NCBI GenBank assembly: GCA_028583405.1
Contig: CM053260.1
Span: 12,422,660 to 12,486,659, forward strand
DNA: 64,000 bases
Direction: 5' to 3'
From: Pogonophryne albipinna
Lineage: Eukaryota > Chordata > Actinopteri > Perciformes > Artedidraconidae
Part shown: one piece after another, positions 11,788 to 23,670 of the stretch
How the letters are laid out: each line of letters begins with the position of its first letter
Numbering within the stretch: position 1 is the first letter of the stretch
Translations under genes and position numbers: made by a program
Notes under the pieces: generated by a model
The model's database searches: none
Told to the model about the DNA's origin: nothing
Seen by the model: the letters and a program-made list of their open reading frames with translations, nothing else

Positions 11788-12150
11788 TCCTCTGGTGTGA
11801 GGGAGAGAAGGGTCCATCCTTGTTTGCCGGGGTGTCGGCGCGGAGGGACAAGCTAGTAACAGGTATGTTACCGAGAAAAGAAATCCAACCTTATCGTTAT
11901 TCCGAAAGGAAAAAACGAGGGGGTAGATTTTTCTCCAAAAAATATTAAATGGTGTGTTAATATCTTTCTTATCTCTGTCTCCTCTGGTGTGAGGGAGAGA
12001 AGAGTCCGTCCTTGCTCGCCGTGGTGTCGGCGCGGAGGGATAAACTAGCAACAGGTATGTTATCAATCAAACCTTACCGTTATTTCGAAAGAAAAAACGG
12101 CGGGGCAGATTACAATATTAACTGGTGTGTTAATATTTGTTCAATTCTTC
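11788..12150. repeat. Tandem duplication in the DIRS leader
   Basis: Two diverged copies with a period of about 192 bp, beginning TCCTCTGGTGTGAGGGAGAG at 11788 and again at 11980. Both contain GTGTCGGCGCGGAGGGA, CAACAGGTATGTTA or a close variant, and a closing TGGTGTGTTAATAT. They lie between the terminal repeat and the Gag start. Confidence 0.8.
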
Positions 12151-12258
12151 TGCAAAGCAAAAAAAGTAACCGGCAAGCGCCCGTCGACCGAATGTTAGCT
12201 TGGGTTCAGTCTGTGGACCGTTAAGCTAGCTCGGCTACTGATATTCGAGATGTGCTCT

Positions 12259-12451
12259 GAAGCGAGAAGAGGTGTTTGAATGACGCTGCGACGTCGCGCA
12301 AGCTACTTAAAGGGTGGGTGGATTCCCTGACGTAGACGTCAAGATCACCAGCCAATCAGGATTGGCGTAATGAGATTGATGCTTCTGTTTGCATACGCGT
12401 TGAGGCGCATCCCATAGTGAGACATCGAACAGAGTGTTATGAATGAGAACT
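12259..12451. repeat. DIRS right inverted terminal repeat
   Basis: 12259-12426 is the reverse complement of 6381-6556 with a few mismatches and a small indel. Shared landmarks include GCATACGCGTTGAGGCGCAT and AAAGGGTGGGTGGATTCCCT. The outermost 25 bases (to 12451) match the internal complementary region instead. In element orientation this is the 5' end. Confidence 0.88.
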
Positions 12452-13729
12452 GTTCCAGCTTCTTTAGGTTAGTTGGGTTCCGCTCGTGTACAGCCTTCTT
12501 TAGGCCATACCACAGATTTTCGATTGGATTAAGGGCTTTGACTAGGTCACTCCAAAACGTTTAAATGTTTCCCCTTAAACCACTCTAGCGTTGCTTTAGC
12601 AGTATGCTTTGGGTCATTGTCCTGCTGGAAGGTGAACCTCTGCCCATGCCTCAAATCTCTGGCAGACTGAAACACAGTTTCCTCAAGTATTTCCCTGTAT
12701 TTAGCTCCATTCATCACTCCTTCTATTTTTACCAGCTTCCCAGTCCCTGCCGATGAAAAACATCCCCACAACATGATGCTGCCACCACCATGCTTCACTG
12801 TGGGGATGGTGTTCTGAGGGTGATCAGAGGTGTTGGGTTTGCACCAGACATAGCGTTTACCTTGATGGCCAAAAAGTTCAATTTTAGTCTCATCCGACCA
12901 CAGGACCTTCTTCCACATGTTTGGGGAATCTTCCACATGCCTTTTGGCAAACTCCAAAAAAAAATTCTTATTTGTTTTGCGACTCTTCCATAAAGCCCAG
13001 CTCTGTGGAGTATACGGCTTACTGTGGTCCTATGTACATAATCCCTCTCTCTGCTGTGGAGCTTACCAGCTCCTTCTGGGTTATCCTCGGCCTCTTTGTT
13101 GCCTCTCTGATCAATGCTCTCCTTGCACGGTGTGAGAGTTTTGGTTGGCGGCCCTCTCTTGGCAGGTTTGTTGTCGTGGCATATTTTTTCCATTTTAAAA
13201 TAATGGATTTCATGATGCTTCGTGATGTTCAAAGTTTGTGAGATTTTTTTATAACCCAACCCTGTCTCATACTTTTCCACAACTTTGTCCCTGACCTGTT
13301 TGGAGAGCTCTTTAGTCTTCATGGTGTCGTTTTCTTGCTTAGAAAGGCCACTTGCGGTGGTATGGAAGACGGAGGCCTTCTACAACAGTTGTATAATAAT
13401 AATTAATTAATTAATATAATAATTAGAGATAATGAGGCACTTGATTGCACACAGGTGAACTTTATTTAAATAATTGTGTGACTCTGAAGGTCTTTGTTTG
13501 GGCTCAATAGCGAAGGGGGTGAATACATATGCACACACCACTTTTCAGTTTTACATTTTTTGTTATGTTTTAAAACGTGCTATTTTTTTCTTTCACTTCA
13601 CCAATTTTGACTGACTTTGTGTGGGGTCTTGCCATAAAATCCCCCCAAAAATATTATATTATTTTTGGTTTTAATGAAAGAAAATAGGAAAAATGGCAAG
13701 GGGGGTGAATACTTTCGCAAGGCACTGTA

Positions 13730-15192
13730 TTTATAGATTAGCCACAAATAAAACACATGCTTTGGACTAAAAACATATGTATATAAAATAGAGATACATT
13801 TGAATAAAGGACAAAGATGGTCGTCACTGTCTTGTTCTGCTTCCACCATCCTGTTTACAGGTAATTCTTGTTTTATTTCCACCATGGACAGAAAATTGAA
13901 TTCATTAAGGCTTGTTTATTGAGATTAAAATGGGAATATAATCAGATAAAGCTCTTTCCCAAGGCCATAAAAGCTGTGAAGAGGGAACGGACCACCCGTG
14001 GACTAACACCCATCTTTCCGGCTGTGGCTTCCTAGTTCGACAGGGCTTTTCAAGGTTTGGGATTGTGTTGTCAATCCTCTCAGCATTTCTAAACAATGTG
14101 GTCCCAGGGTATTAAGATATAAGTGTTGTAATACACATTTAGAAAATAAACAATATGGATCTGTTTATTTTGGCAACTCTTATAGATGTTACAGCTCATG
14201 CTCTGCAAAGCATTAGAGTAATGCTCCTCTGGCTACAACATTAATGTTCCTGTACATAGTTTTTATTCATTAAGAGCTTTTTATGTCCTTCTTAACTCAT
14301 GGTAAACTACATATTGCCGTTGGCACAGAAGCTAGCACGAATAATACCTTCGCATCAGTCTCTAAAAGAGAATGCAAGCAGCAGTCCCTCTGACAGCCTC
14401 CTGATACTTTAGGTAATGCAAAACCCAAGTAATACCGGAAACAAGGTTTACATTTCTCTTTGATATTCATGTTTCCAATATACTGTATTTGAATAATAAT
14501 AAAAAATGACTTATGATGTTTTGTGCTAGGCAGTTACAACATGGATGCTTTAAAACCAACCGGGGATCGCAGTCAGGTGGTACAGTGCTGTGGGCGCTGT
14601 ACTTTGAGCGACCGCATACAAGTTGTGAAGCGATCCATTGCGAATACAAACAGAGATTATATCTGCTTCAAGCGTGGTTTACTTGGGGCCTCCTCATCAA
14701 ACAGTGCATGTATACGAGTTGTGAGTGATGCAACCCCTCAGATTTATCTTTTGTCCCATCGGGTTGGGAAACACTGTCCAATAATGCTCAGTAGACCAAA
14801 TGAGATATCATTTGTCCCTAGCACGAGGTAAAGCATAATAATTCCAGTTTAGCCATGTCATTTGTAAACACTTCTTGTGCTTGCTCATTTCCTCTATTCA
14901 TAAAAAATCTGTTTGTGGTTTGTTCAGGTCTGTCTGTGTGTGAGTCAGAGGTAGGTCTTTGTTGGACAAAGGCAAGTAGATTTCAGTTGCTGCCTTCTCG
15001 ATCTATCTGCCTTTATGTCAACTTGTCAAAAATGTTTGATTCAATGCAACACATTGTGGTTATTAAGCATGCACTTAACTGATAAGATGCTCATCCCAAA
15101 TTGACAAACAACTAAGACGCAAGACTTAGCTTGATGAGTACATTTAAAGTATTTGTTTCTGTATTCATTTGAATAAGCTGAAATATAACTCA
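13730..15192. other. Non-coding stretch, nothing firmly recognised
   Basis: AT-rich DNA after the Tc1-like element. An open frame on the plus strand at 14523-14831 (102 residues, with CCGRCTL near its start) has no recognised domain or splice context and may be chance. Confidence 0.35.
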
Positions 15193-15545
15193 AGTCAGAA
15201 TCAGAAACAGGTTTATGCAGGTTTGCACTTACGAGGAATTTGACTAGGTGTTGTGGTGCATACATAAAAGTAAAACAACAATTAAAACACAGATAGAGAA
15301 CTAGAACAAATATATTAAAAATTATAAAAAATATAAATTTAACAGTGTTTACATTGCAATGGAATGGAATAAAATATGGAATAAATATAGGCAGTAATAA
15401 GAAGAGAAAACGGATATTGTTGTACATTGTGTGCATTAATGTAATGCATAGAGTCTATGATGTGGCTGAGGTAAAGTGTCAGTGGGGGGGGGCGGGCCTT
15501 ATTGATGATGCCGGTAGTGGAGGGGAAGAAACTGACTCAAGCTAA
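15193..15545 (-). repeat. Dispersed LINE-like repeat fragment
   Basis: Begins AGTCAGAATCAGAAACAGG and carries GAGGAATTTGACTAGGTGTTG and GATGATGCCGGTAGTGGAGG, a widespread teleost repeat type resembling LINE 3' regions. No coding remnant is visible. Family and orientation are inferred from memory. Confidence 0.5.
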
Positions 15546-17477
15546 AGCGACTATTTTTCTGTGCAATAAGTTACAAAAATTGAGCATGAGGCTTTTATTG
15601 TCCCTTAAATTATATGACTAAGCAGTCCTATAAAGTAAATATTTGACTGCATCTACTACTACTACTACTTACTTTATGCTTTTGCAATGTTTGTAAGAAA
15701 AGTAAACGGTCCAGTTTAAATGACTTCTTACAGTCTAAGTTAGTTCACTTGACTCGCTGGTGCAAATACCCCAAAGTCATCTCAGCGTCATAAATGTGAT
15801 GATCTCCACGTTTCTGTTTGATCAGTGCATTTAACAAGTTCAACCTGACAGGAAAAGAGCAATTCACATAAGCTTATGGCTTAAAGGTCATTGAAATGAT
15901 TTTGAATCATTGATTAATTCGAAGCTTGTCTCTAAACTACATTTCTTGAAACTCTTTACATTTTGTATTTTTTGTTTATATTGCCATGCGCTACATTGCG
16001 TTAAGGTTATATCCCAAAATGCAGTACAATTTGAAGGTGCCAAAACAATGTGGACCAATGAAACCAGCAGCTTTCCTGGAACTTCATGCTGAAGTTGAGA
16101 GTTTTTTTCATCAAGTATGCATGACCATTTTTAGATTTACTGCACCAATCCTGTTCTCTGACCTCTCCATATCCCATCTTCATTAGGTTAGGTTCATTAG
16201 GTTTCCTTAACTTTCAACTGAGCTGAAATAATTGCTTCCTACAGACCAACCGTGTAATGTGAGTTGTGTCAAACAAAATAAATAAAAATAATGACAAAAT
16301 ACAACAGCAGCAGTGTGGATGTTTTGCAAATGTAATACCAGCTGCATATCAGGAAATATATATGACAACAACAGGAGGCAACAAACAACACATCCAGCAG
16401 ATTTTAATTACAAAATGTTTTGCTTCAAACAGTGCCATGTTATTTGTTGGTCATTCTCCATTAGTGACTTTGAATAGATGAAAGTAGATCACCTTGTACA
16501 TATTTTATAAACTATTTCATGCTTGAGCTAAAGTGTTGTGAAAGCTTCTAAAATTCTTAAGATTCGTCCAAAAAATGAATCTTTATCAGACCTATTATTT
16601 ACTGTTTATAACATAAAGGATGTATAGGGTTGTTTATTACATTCTTTCTCCTTTTTCCTTGAATCCATTATAGTATTAGACCCACGCTTTTCTGTTAAAG
16701 TTTCCAAATTCCAAAGAAAATTGAATTGCATACTTTATATAAAAGCTATTTCTCGGTCTCTGACTGAAGGTGATGCAGCGATGAAGCAGAAAAACCCAAG
16801 TAGATTTGTTTTATTTTCACCTGGTCTCACCTGTTTCTGATTTGATACGCAGGATTTTGTCTGACTTACAGGCAAATGGTTGAATTCCCTTGTCAAGGCT
16901 AAATCATAATGTACGGGTGGTCAGAATAGCACAGTATGATTTTTGTTCATGGTCAGGAACGGCTGCCAACATTTTTCTCCATACCTTGTGTTTGTTCTCT
17001 TTTGGTAGATCCCCTACAGCCTTCATACTGTATATTTATTTTCCTCTCAGTCAGCCTACCCACAAAGCTGCTGTCGGCACTAAAATACTTCACATTCATC
17101 TTCGTCTATCTGTTTATTTAATCAGATAAGACAGCAAATAAATAAATAAACCTTATTTGTGATCGATTGGAAAGAGTAAAGAAGTCTCAAGGAGGTAATG
17201 ATTTACCCTTAGCATCAGCTTTGAATGACTTCCAGCCACACAGAGACAATGTACTCACTGATAAACAAAAGTCCCATCCATTTCAGAAAGTGAGAAATGT
17301 GAGTACCAGTGATTACTAAAGAAAATGCTTTTTATAGTTCTTCTGTCGGATGAATGATTTTATAATGAAATAAATATGCGTGGTTCAAAGTATTTTTTGG
17401 AGCCGTCTAAATGTCTAAAAGATTAGGATACATAGTCTTTTAGAAAGCAGACATTGAAATATCCAGCACTCCAGCAT
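15546..17477. other. Non-coding stretch, nothing recognised
   Basis: AT-rich sequence with short open frames only. No domain, RNA gene or repeat partner within the window was found. Confidence 0.4.
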
Positions 17478-17806
17478 TAAAAAAAAATTCTGAGACGGTT
17501 TCTGACAGTTTGTGCAGAAATTCTTTGGTTATGCAAACCGATTGTTGCAGCAACTGTCCGAGTGGCTGGTCTCAGATGATCTTGGAGGTGAACATGCTGG
17601 ATGTGGAGGTCCTGGGCTGGTGTGGTTACACGTGGTCTGCGGTTGTGAGGCCGGTTGGATGTACTGCCAAATTCTCTGAAACGCCTTTGGAGACGGCTTA
17701 TGGTAGAGAAATGAACATTCAATTCACGGGCAACAGCTCTGGTGGACATTCCTGCTGTCAGCATGCCAATTGCACGCTCCCTCAAAACTTGCGACATCTG
17801 TGGCAT
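17478..17806 (-). pseudogene. N-terminal fragment of Tc1-like transposase
   Basis: About 109 residues starting MPQMSQVLRERAIGMLTAGM. It carries the bipartite helix-turn-helix DNA-binding region of Tc1 transposases (STRAVARELNVHFSTISRLQ, then RPRVTTPAQDLHI and AQTVRNRL). The frame is intact up to the truncation, but the whole DDE catalytic domain is absent. It cannot transpose anything; at most it could encode a DNA-binding peptide. Confidence 0.82.
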
Positions 17807-18093
17807 TGTGCTGTGTGATAAAACTGAACATTTCAGAGTGGCCTTTTATTGTGGCCAGCCTAAGGCACACCTGTGCAATAATCATGCTGTCTAATCAGCA
17901 TCTTGATATGCCACACCTGTGAGGTGGGATGGATTTTCTCGGTGCTCACTATCACAGAACTTTTCAGATTTGTGAACAATTTTTGAGAGAAATGGTTATT
18001 TTGTGTATATAGAAAATGTTTTAGATCTTTGAGTTCATCTCATAAAAAATGGGAGCAAAAACAAAAGTGTTGCATTTATATTTTTGTTCAGTG
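17478..18093 (-). mobile_element. Half of a second Tc1-like element
   Basis: One end is intact: read on the minus strand it starts CACTGAACAAAAATATAAAT at 18093, next to a TA at 18094-18095. It runs through a leader with GATGAACTCAAAGATCT-type sequence into the start of a transposase. The other half is missing, with the break near 17478. It is a different subfamily from the element at 5997, since termini and protein differ. Confidence 0.8.
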
Positions 18094-18095
18094 TA

Positions 18096-19763
18096 ATTGA
18101 ATGCAATGAAGAGGAACATCTCGAGGGCAGGTGGAAGCCGAAAGGTCTAATGCAGAAATATATTTCTTCTCTTGAAGCACTATTCCTGAACCTTTGCAAA
18201 CCAAGAAGAGTGCATAGAACTGCCGAAAATCAAGCTGTGAGATGTAAATATGGAGCTTGCTTTCGTGTGAAAACTGTGCCAATAACAGGTTGGATATTAA
18301 ACGTTAATGGACTGAATCCTGCGTGCAGCCTCGTCAGCCCCTGCAACGCGAGAGGTGCAAATGTCTGTTTCAAATCACAGAGATAAGCCCCCCCCCCAAT
18401 CTGCTCCCTGGAGCAGCTGAATTTTACAGCAACAACTGGAAGGTGCTGAGGAAACTGTGAGGAGATGTAGGGGTCTGATCAACTAAATCTCTCAGGAGAC
18501 AGGAATTCTGGCCCAAGAGGAAGGAGAGAAAACAGTCAAATAATAACTGATGACCGGAGGCAGACATCAAAGTGCCAAAATACTCCTGGCAGGTCACAGC
18601 AATTAATATCTTATTCAGCGAGTCTCAGGATCCATTACTGGTGGAACAAATACGCTTATGGAAAAATGAAGGTTATCTGTATCCTGGAGGCGAGAAGGAT
18701 ATATTTGGATATAAAGAGATCCTCTTAAAGTCGTATTAAAACTATTTTTGAACTGAATGCTGAACTGAACTGCTTTCGTGACATGTGCAATGTGTACAGT
18801 CTGGCGATTTTTAAGAAGCAAAAGGTGTTTTTACGCTTCTAAAGTATTTATGCATTGAGATCTCAAAGCTGCACTGATCGATGTTTCTATATTAAAACGG
18901 TCATAACGTATTTCTGGCCACTTGAAGGCACTGGAAGTTGAGAAAACAACCTTTAAATATCATCACCTTCTTAGTTGATTTGGTGAATTTGTTAGCAAAC
19001 AGTTGCTTATATACTCTTCCAGTTCAGGTGCAGAATTATAATTCATTTGTTTCTGGCAGCCTGCTAAATGTAGGTCCAATTTCCATTATTTTTTATCTCA
19101 GTTGGTCAGTCTCTACTTTTAATAATTATCCTTGTCTTAAGCTGCTAAATGTGCTCACCAGCTGGTTGCTTACTTGGTCTCTATTTTTGTTTGATCGTTT
19201 CAGCTGACAAAAGCACTGTTGGCGTGGTGAAAGAGAATCAAACCAGTGGTAATTTCAAATAAAGGACTTTTATTTGTCTATTAAAGTGTGAGGGAAAGGT
19301 CAAGTGCATTTTAAAGGAGTTAAGGTGATACTTCCTTTCTGATCTGTTCACCACACACTGTTAGAAGCCAGCATGTGCTCAGGGGTTGGAATTAGTCTCA
19401 ATTTCAACAAACATCTTCGCTGTAAGCATAGACTGTGTTTTGACACATTTTGAGACTGGGATTATCTCACCGCAGAAGAACTCATCCACCACCATCTGGT
19501 GAAAATATAACTATAATGGATGTCCTTTTAGTATAAAGTCCAGTAGGTTATATTATGTAAATGACATGGGGCAGCACAAATTGAGATTTTATACGGATAT
19601 ACTTTTTGAATAGCTTGAAGCCTTGTTCCTACAATAAGACTGCTGAGAGCTGTATCAATTTCCTGGATATCATCTGTCTCTGTTTAATATGAGATGCAGA
19701 TGTAGTAACTCTTTCCCACATTTGATATGCAATGTGTATAAGGGGATTGTTTATTTTCTTATC
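18096..19763. other. Non-coding stretch, nothing recognised
   Basis: AT-rich DNA between the Tc1-like fragment and the hAT element. No coding, RNA or repeat feature could be supported. Confidence 0.4.
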
Positions 19764-22324
19764 CTCCTCGCCAGGGCCGTTTCTAGCTATTTGGGGGCCC
19801 TATGCAAGATGCTGTTTGGGGGCCCTATTTTGTCAAACTACATTGGGAGGATTACAAAGCCTTTAAGATGATCTGTGGAGATGCATTAATCTGTTACACT
19901 TTAAGAGGAAAACAGGCTAAATTAACGAAAACCTCTCTTAAATTCAAATTGAACATCTCAAGTTGACCCAAGCAATTGAAACTTACAGAAAATGATATTA
20001 AAAAAAGGTAAACAATGAGGCTCCTCTATGTCAATAAATGAAAGAGATGCAGCATTTTCTCAAAAATGTTTACTTTACATTGTTCCTCCTCCTCCTCAAA
20101 ACTTCTGCTTCCTTGCTTTTTTAGAAGCAAAGTCATCAATAATGTCATATGACAGCTGCTTGCCAATCTCATGGTTGATGCTGATTATGGCAAGACCAGT
20201 GAGGCGATCCTGTCCCATGCATGACCTCAGGTAGGTTTTGATGAGCTTCAGCTTTGAGAAGCTCCTCTCTGCTGAGGCCACAGTCACAGGAAGAGTGCAG
20301 GCGATTCGCAGGGCAATCCACAGATTGGGATACAGTTCATTCAGGGTTTTTTTGTGGATGAAAGAGAGGAGCTCCAGTGCAGTCATTTCACATGTAGGCA
20401 GGCTCGGCAGATTGGTAATTTCCAGAGCCAGCTCCTTTCCATCAATGTCACCTCCATCTCCAGTGCTTAATGTGCTGCAGAGCTTGTCACACTGGTTGCA
20501 CAATTCCACACCATCCAGTTTTTTGAAGTTGAGCAGCACTCCAAATCTGGCTCTCACTTCACTCAGAGTTTCAAATCTATCCTTTAAGGATTCAATAGTC
20601 GTGTCAACAACTACATTGAAGAATGTCGTTTCTAGCCTCTTCATGGCATCTGCAATAGGCTCGCCTGGGGCTTCATAGGCAAAGTGTTTTTTTGTGCTTC
20701 TCAGTCTCTTCTCTTTCAGCACAGCCTCCACATTCATGTCCTCACAAATGTCTTTAGCAGTGGCCTGAGCTGCAGCAAAGCCAGTGTCTCTATAACTAGT
20801 CAGAGACATGTTTGCCTTTGTAAGGAGGTCAACTGCCACATCAAGCTGCATTGTGGCAGACTGCAGGAGCTTGCTAACATGGTGAATAATGTCATACCAT
20901 ACCACTGTGCAAATGAGGAAGCAGTATGACCCAACCTCTTCTGCCAAACTCTGTGCTTCAACCTTGGTCAGGGGATCTGTCACTTTGTCCCTGACCTCCA
21001 ACAATGCCTCCCTTATGTTAGGGGTCTGTTACCGCACTGCCTCTATGCTGTTGACACGGCTCTCCCACCGTGTGTCACTCCAACACTTAAGTGCAATAGT
21101 CAGATGTTCCTTTAGGATTGCCCATCTTTGTGGGGCTGCTGAGAAAAGGGTGTACAGTTTCTGTACATTACCAAAGTAGCTGATGGCATCTGTCGACGCT
21201 TTTGCTGCATCAGCCACCACCAAGTTCAATGAATGTGACACACATGGAACATAAAGTGCACGTGGATTTTTCTGGAGCAGCCTTGCTTGAACCCCTCTGT
21301 TCCTCCCCTTCATGTTGGCACCATTATCGTATGATTGACCTCTGCAATCATCAAATGGAATATTAAGCTCCTTAAGCCTGTTCAAAATCAAAGATGACAA
21401 ACCAAGACCTGTTGTTTCGTAAGCCACAAGAAATCCTAGAAAGTGTTCCTTGATTGTGGGCGCTTCGTCCATTATGACAGTCCTTATGATGACTGACATC
21501 TGCTCTTGGTGGCTTACGTCAGGGGTACAATCCAAAATGATTGAATAATATTTGGACTGTTTAATCTCAGTCACCATTGTGTCCAACATTTTCCCACTGA
21601 TTGAAGCAATCAGTTCATTTTGGATCAGATTTCCAAGATAGCTGGAATGACTGAACTGGCCACTCTCCACACGCTCAATGTGCTGCTTCATGACAGGATC
21701 AAATTTAGCTAGAAGCTCCACCTCTTTTAAGAAGTTTCCATTATGTTGCTGGTGTAATGTGTTTGCTGAACCTCTCAATGCAAGATTTCTCTCAGCCAAA
21801 GATTGCATTATAGAGATCAGGTGGGTTAGGACATCTCTCCAGCGCCTCTTCTCAGCCTCTAAAAGTGTCCTTTCAGCTTGGTCTATGGTCTTTCCGGTTT
21901 GTAGACGCTGTTCAAAATCTTTCCAGGTTGCCATGAGGGTTGTGTGCTATGGACTACTTTCGTGACTTTTCAGAAGCATGCCTATGCTGCTCCAGTTTTG
22001 AGTTTCCCTGTCATTAATTTGTAGTCCTTCCTTGAAAATAACTTGCAGCAAAAGCAGTAAAGGGCATCGTTTTTTCTTGAGTAGATAAGCCAGGTCCACT
22101 TTATCTTTTCCCCATTCACTAATGTTCTGTGGAAATAATGATGGTGAAAGCTCCTACCATCTTCTCTTGGAAAAGTGAATTGTTTATCAACCTGAAAAGG
22201 CCCTCTACCTACTAAATCGGTCCTAAAGGAATCGGGTAGAACTGATGGCCAATCAGCTGGATCTATTGGTGGACCAAAAGCTGGCTGCTCTGCTTGTAAG
22301 TCTGCAGGAGGAGCAGATTTACCT

Positions 22325-23070
22325 GTGGCATGTGGCTCAGGACGTGATGAGAAGGATGGACCTGCTTGTGGCTCAGGAGGTGATGAGGAGGATGGACCTG
22401 CATGTGGCTCAGGACGTGATGAGAAGGATGGACCTGCTTGTGGCTCAGGAGGTGATGAGAAGGATGGACCTGCATGTGGCTCAGGACGTGATGAGGAGGA
22501 TGGACCTGCATGTGGCTCAGGACGTGATGAGAAGGATGGACCTGCTTGTGGCTCAGGAGGTGATGAGGAGGATGGACCTGCATGTGGCTCAGGACGTGAT
22601 GAGGAGGATGGACCTGCATGTGGCTCAGGAGGTGATGAGAAGGATGGACCTGCTTGTGGCTCAGGAGGTGATGAGGAGGATGGACCTGCATGTGGCTCAG
22701 GACGTGATGAGGAGGATGGACCTGCATGTGGCTCAGGAGGTGATGAGAAGGATGGACCTGCTTGTGGCTCAGGAGGTGATGAGGAGGATGGACCTGCATG
22801 TGGCTCAGGACGTGATGAGGAGGATGGACCTGCATGTGGCTCAGGAGGTGATGAGGAGGATGAGGAGGATGGACCTGCATGTGGCTCAGGAGGTGATGAG
22901 GAGGATGAGGAGGATGGACCTGCATGTGGCTCTGGAGGTGATGAGGAGGATGGACCTGCATGTGGCTCAGGACGTGATGAGGAGGATGGACCTGCATGTG
23001 GCTCAGGACATGATGAGGAGGATGGACCTGCATGTGGCTCAGGACGTGATGAGGAGGATGGACCTGCAGC
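22325..23070 (-). repeat. 36-bp coding minisatellite within hAT transposase
   Basis: About 20 tandem copies of a 36-bp unit encoding PSSSS-RPEPHAG variants on the minus strand. Copies differ by few bases, mostly CGTGATGA or GGTGATGA, and two carry an extra 9-bp GAGGATGAG. The unit length is a multiple of three with no stops, so several reading frames on both strands are open. The long open frames on the plus strand and in another minus frame here are artefacts of this. Confidence 0.93.
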
Positions 23071-23482
23071 ATCTGGCTCTGCTTGCACAAAGTACTTGAG
23101 AATTGTCCCTGCAAAGACAAAACTCCTTAAATTAGCAAGCAAACAGTCATCATACAAACATTAATCATAAACATATCACAATGTAAACTTATACAACAGT
23201 AATTAGTGACTGAAAAGGCTTTGGCAAAAAGCTTATATATGAATATCCTATATTCTTATAATTAAATCGAAAACAAAACAAATACATTATTCACATTTGT
23301 ATCCCCCAAAAAAGCAATACAAACAATTTCTTGAAAACCAAAAAAAAGGTACATTTTTAAATGTACATTGGCTTTGTTCCATAATTTAACCCCAACAATA
23401 GATAAATATTATATTGATTTCTTTATTAGCTTTTTGAAAAATAAACGTACAGATACCTCTTGAATCCTATTAACTTTCCATT

Positions 23483-23670
23483 ACATTACATTTAGCTGAC
23501 CCTTTTATCCAAAGCGACTTACAGTACAATAAGTGCATTCGACCAAGAAGATACAAACTTGAAGAAAACAGAATCATATAAGTAGCCTACATCAGGTTTC
23601 ATAGAGCTAAAACATTTCAAATGCTACTCAACTGGCTTTAGATAAGCCAGTCCTTTATTAGTATATAAGT
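23483..23670 (-). repeat. Dispersed repeat, copy 2 (inverted)
   Basis: Reverse-complement copy of the repeat at 5085-5278, starting with the tail ATTACATTACATTTAGCTGA and including ATCCAAAGCGACTTACAGTA. It lies in the intron of the hAT transposase, so it inserted after or travelled with that hAT. Confidence 0.75.

Larger units (their letters stand above)
6336..12451 (-). mobile_element. DIRS-type tyrosine-recombinase retrotransposon
   Basis: The element lies on the minus strand and encodes Gag, reverse transcriptase with RNase H and a DIRS methylase-like domain, and a tyrosine recombinase, with no integrase and no direct LTRs. Inverted terminal repeats are at 6381-6556 and 12259-12426. An internal complementary region sits at 6577-6674. 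The Tc1 target is interrupted with no target duplication: AACT occurs at both junctions (6332-6335 and 12448-12451) and once in the uninterrupted target. This fits recombinase-mediated insertion. Start and end are uncertain by those four bases. Frameshifts in pol and the recombinase suggest it is inactive. Confidence 0.93.
6217..13322 (-). pseudogene. Tc1-like transposase, frameshifted and split by DIRS
   Basis: The DDE-type cut-and-paste transposase starts at the ATG at 13322 (MKTKELSKQVRDKVVEKY) with its N-terminal helix-turn-helix. The frame breaks near 13200 and is picked up by KWKKYATTTNLPREGR and RRALIREATKRP. Later pieces are [14 protein letters not shown], then [15 protein letters not shown] and [17 protein letters not shown], ending near 12453. 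The catalytic segment DETK and QQDNDPKH is visible. The final ~40 residues (CQEEWKQIPVGRCAKL to a TGA at 6217) lie on the far side of the DIRS block, so DIRS inserted inside the coding region. At least two frameshifts plus the insertion make it non-functional. Confidence 0.9.
5997..13727 (-). mobile_element. Tc1-like transposon, split by a DIRS insertion
   Basis: Terminal inverted repeats begin CAGTGCCTTGCAAAAGTATT at 5997 and end AATACTTTCGCAAGGCACTG at 13727. They are flanked by TA at 5995-5996 and 13728-13729, the Tc1/mariner target duplication. Removing the DIRS block (6336-12451) leaves about 1.6 kb, the usual length of a fish Tc1-like element. The transposase reads on the minus strand. 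The outer element therefore inserted first and the DIRS element later. Confidence 0.93.

Noticed and set aside
14523..14831. A 102-residue plus-strand open frame with CCGRCTL
   Set aside because: No recognised domain, no splice sites defining an exon, and no homologous partner in the window. Kept only as a note.
22245..23164. Three more long open frames across the 36-bp repeat
   Set aside because: They arise only because the repeat unit is a stop-free multiple of three. The transposase frame is the minus-strand one that continues into conserved zinc-finger sequence.
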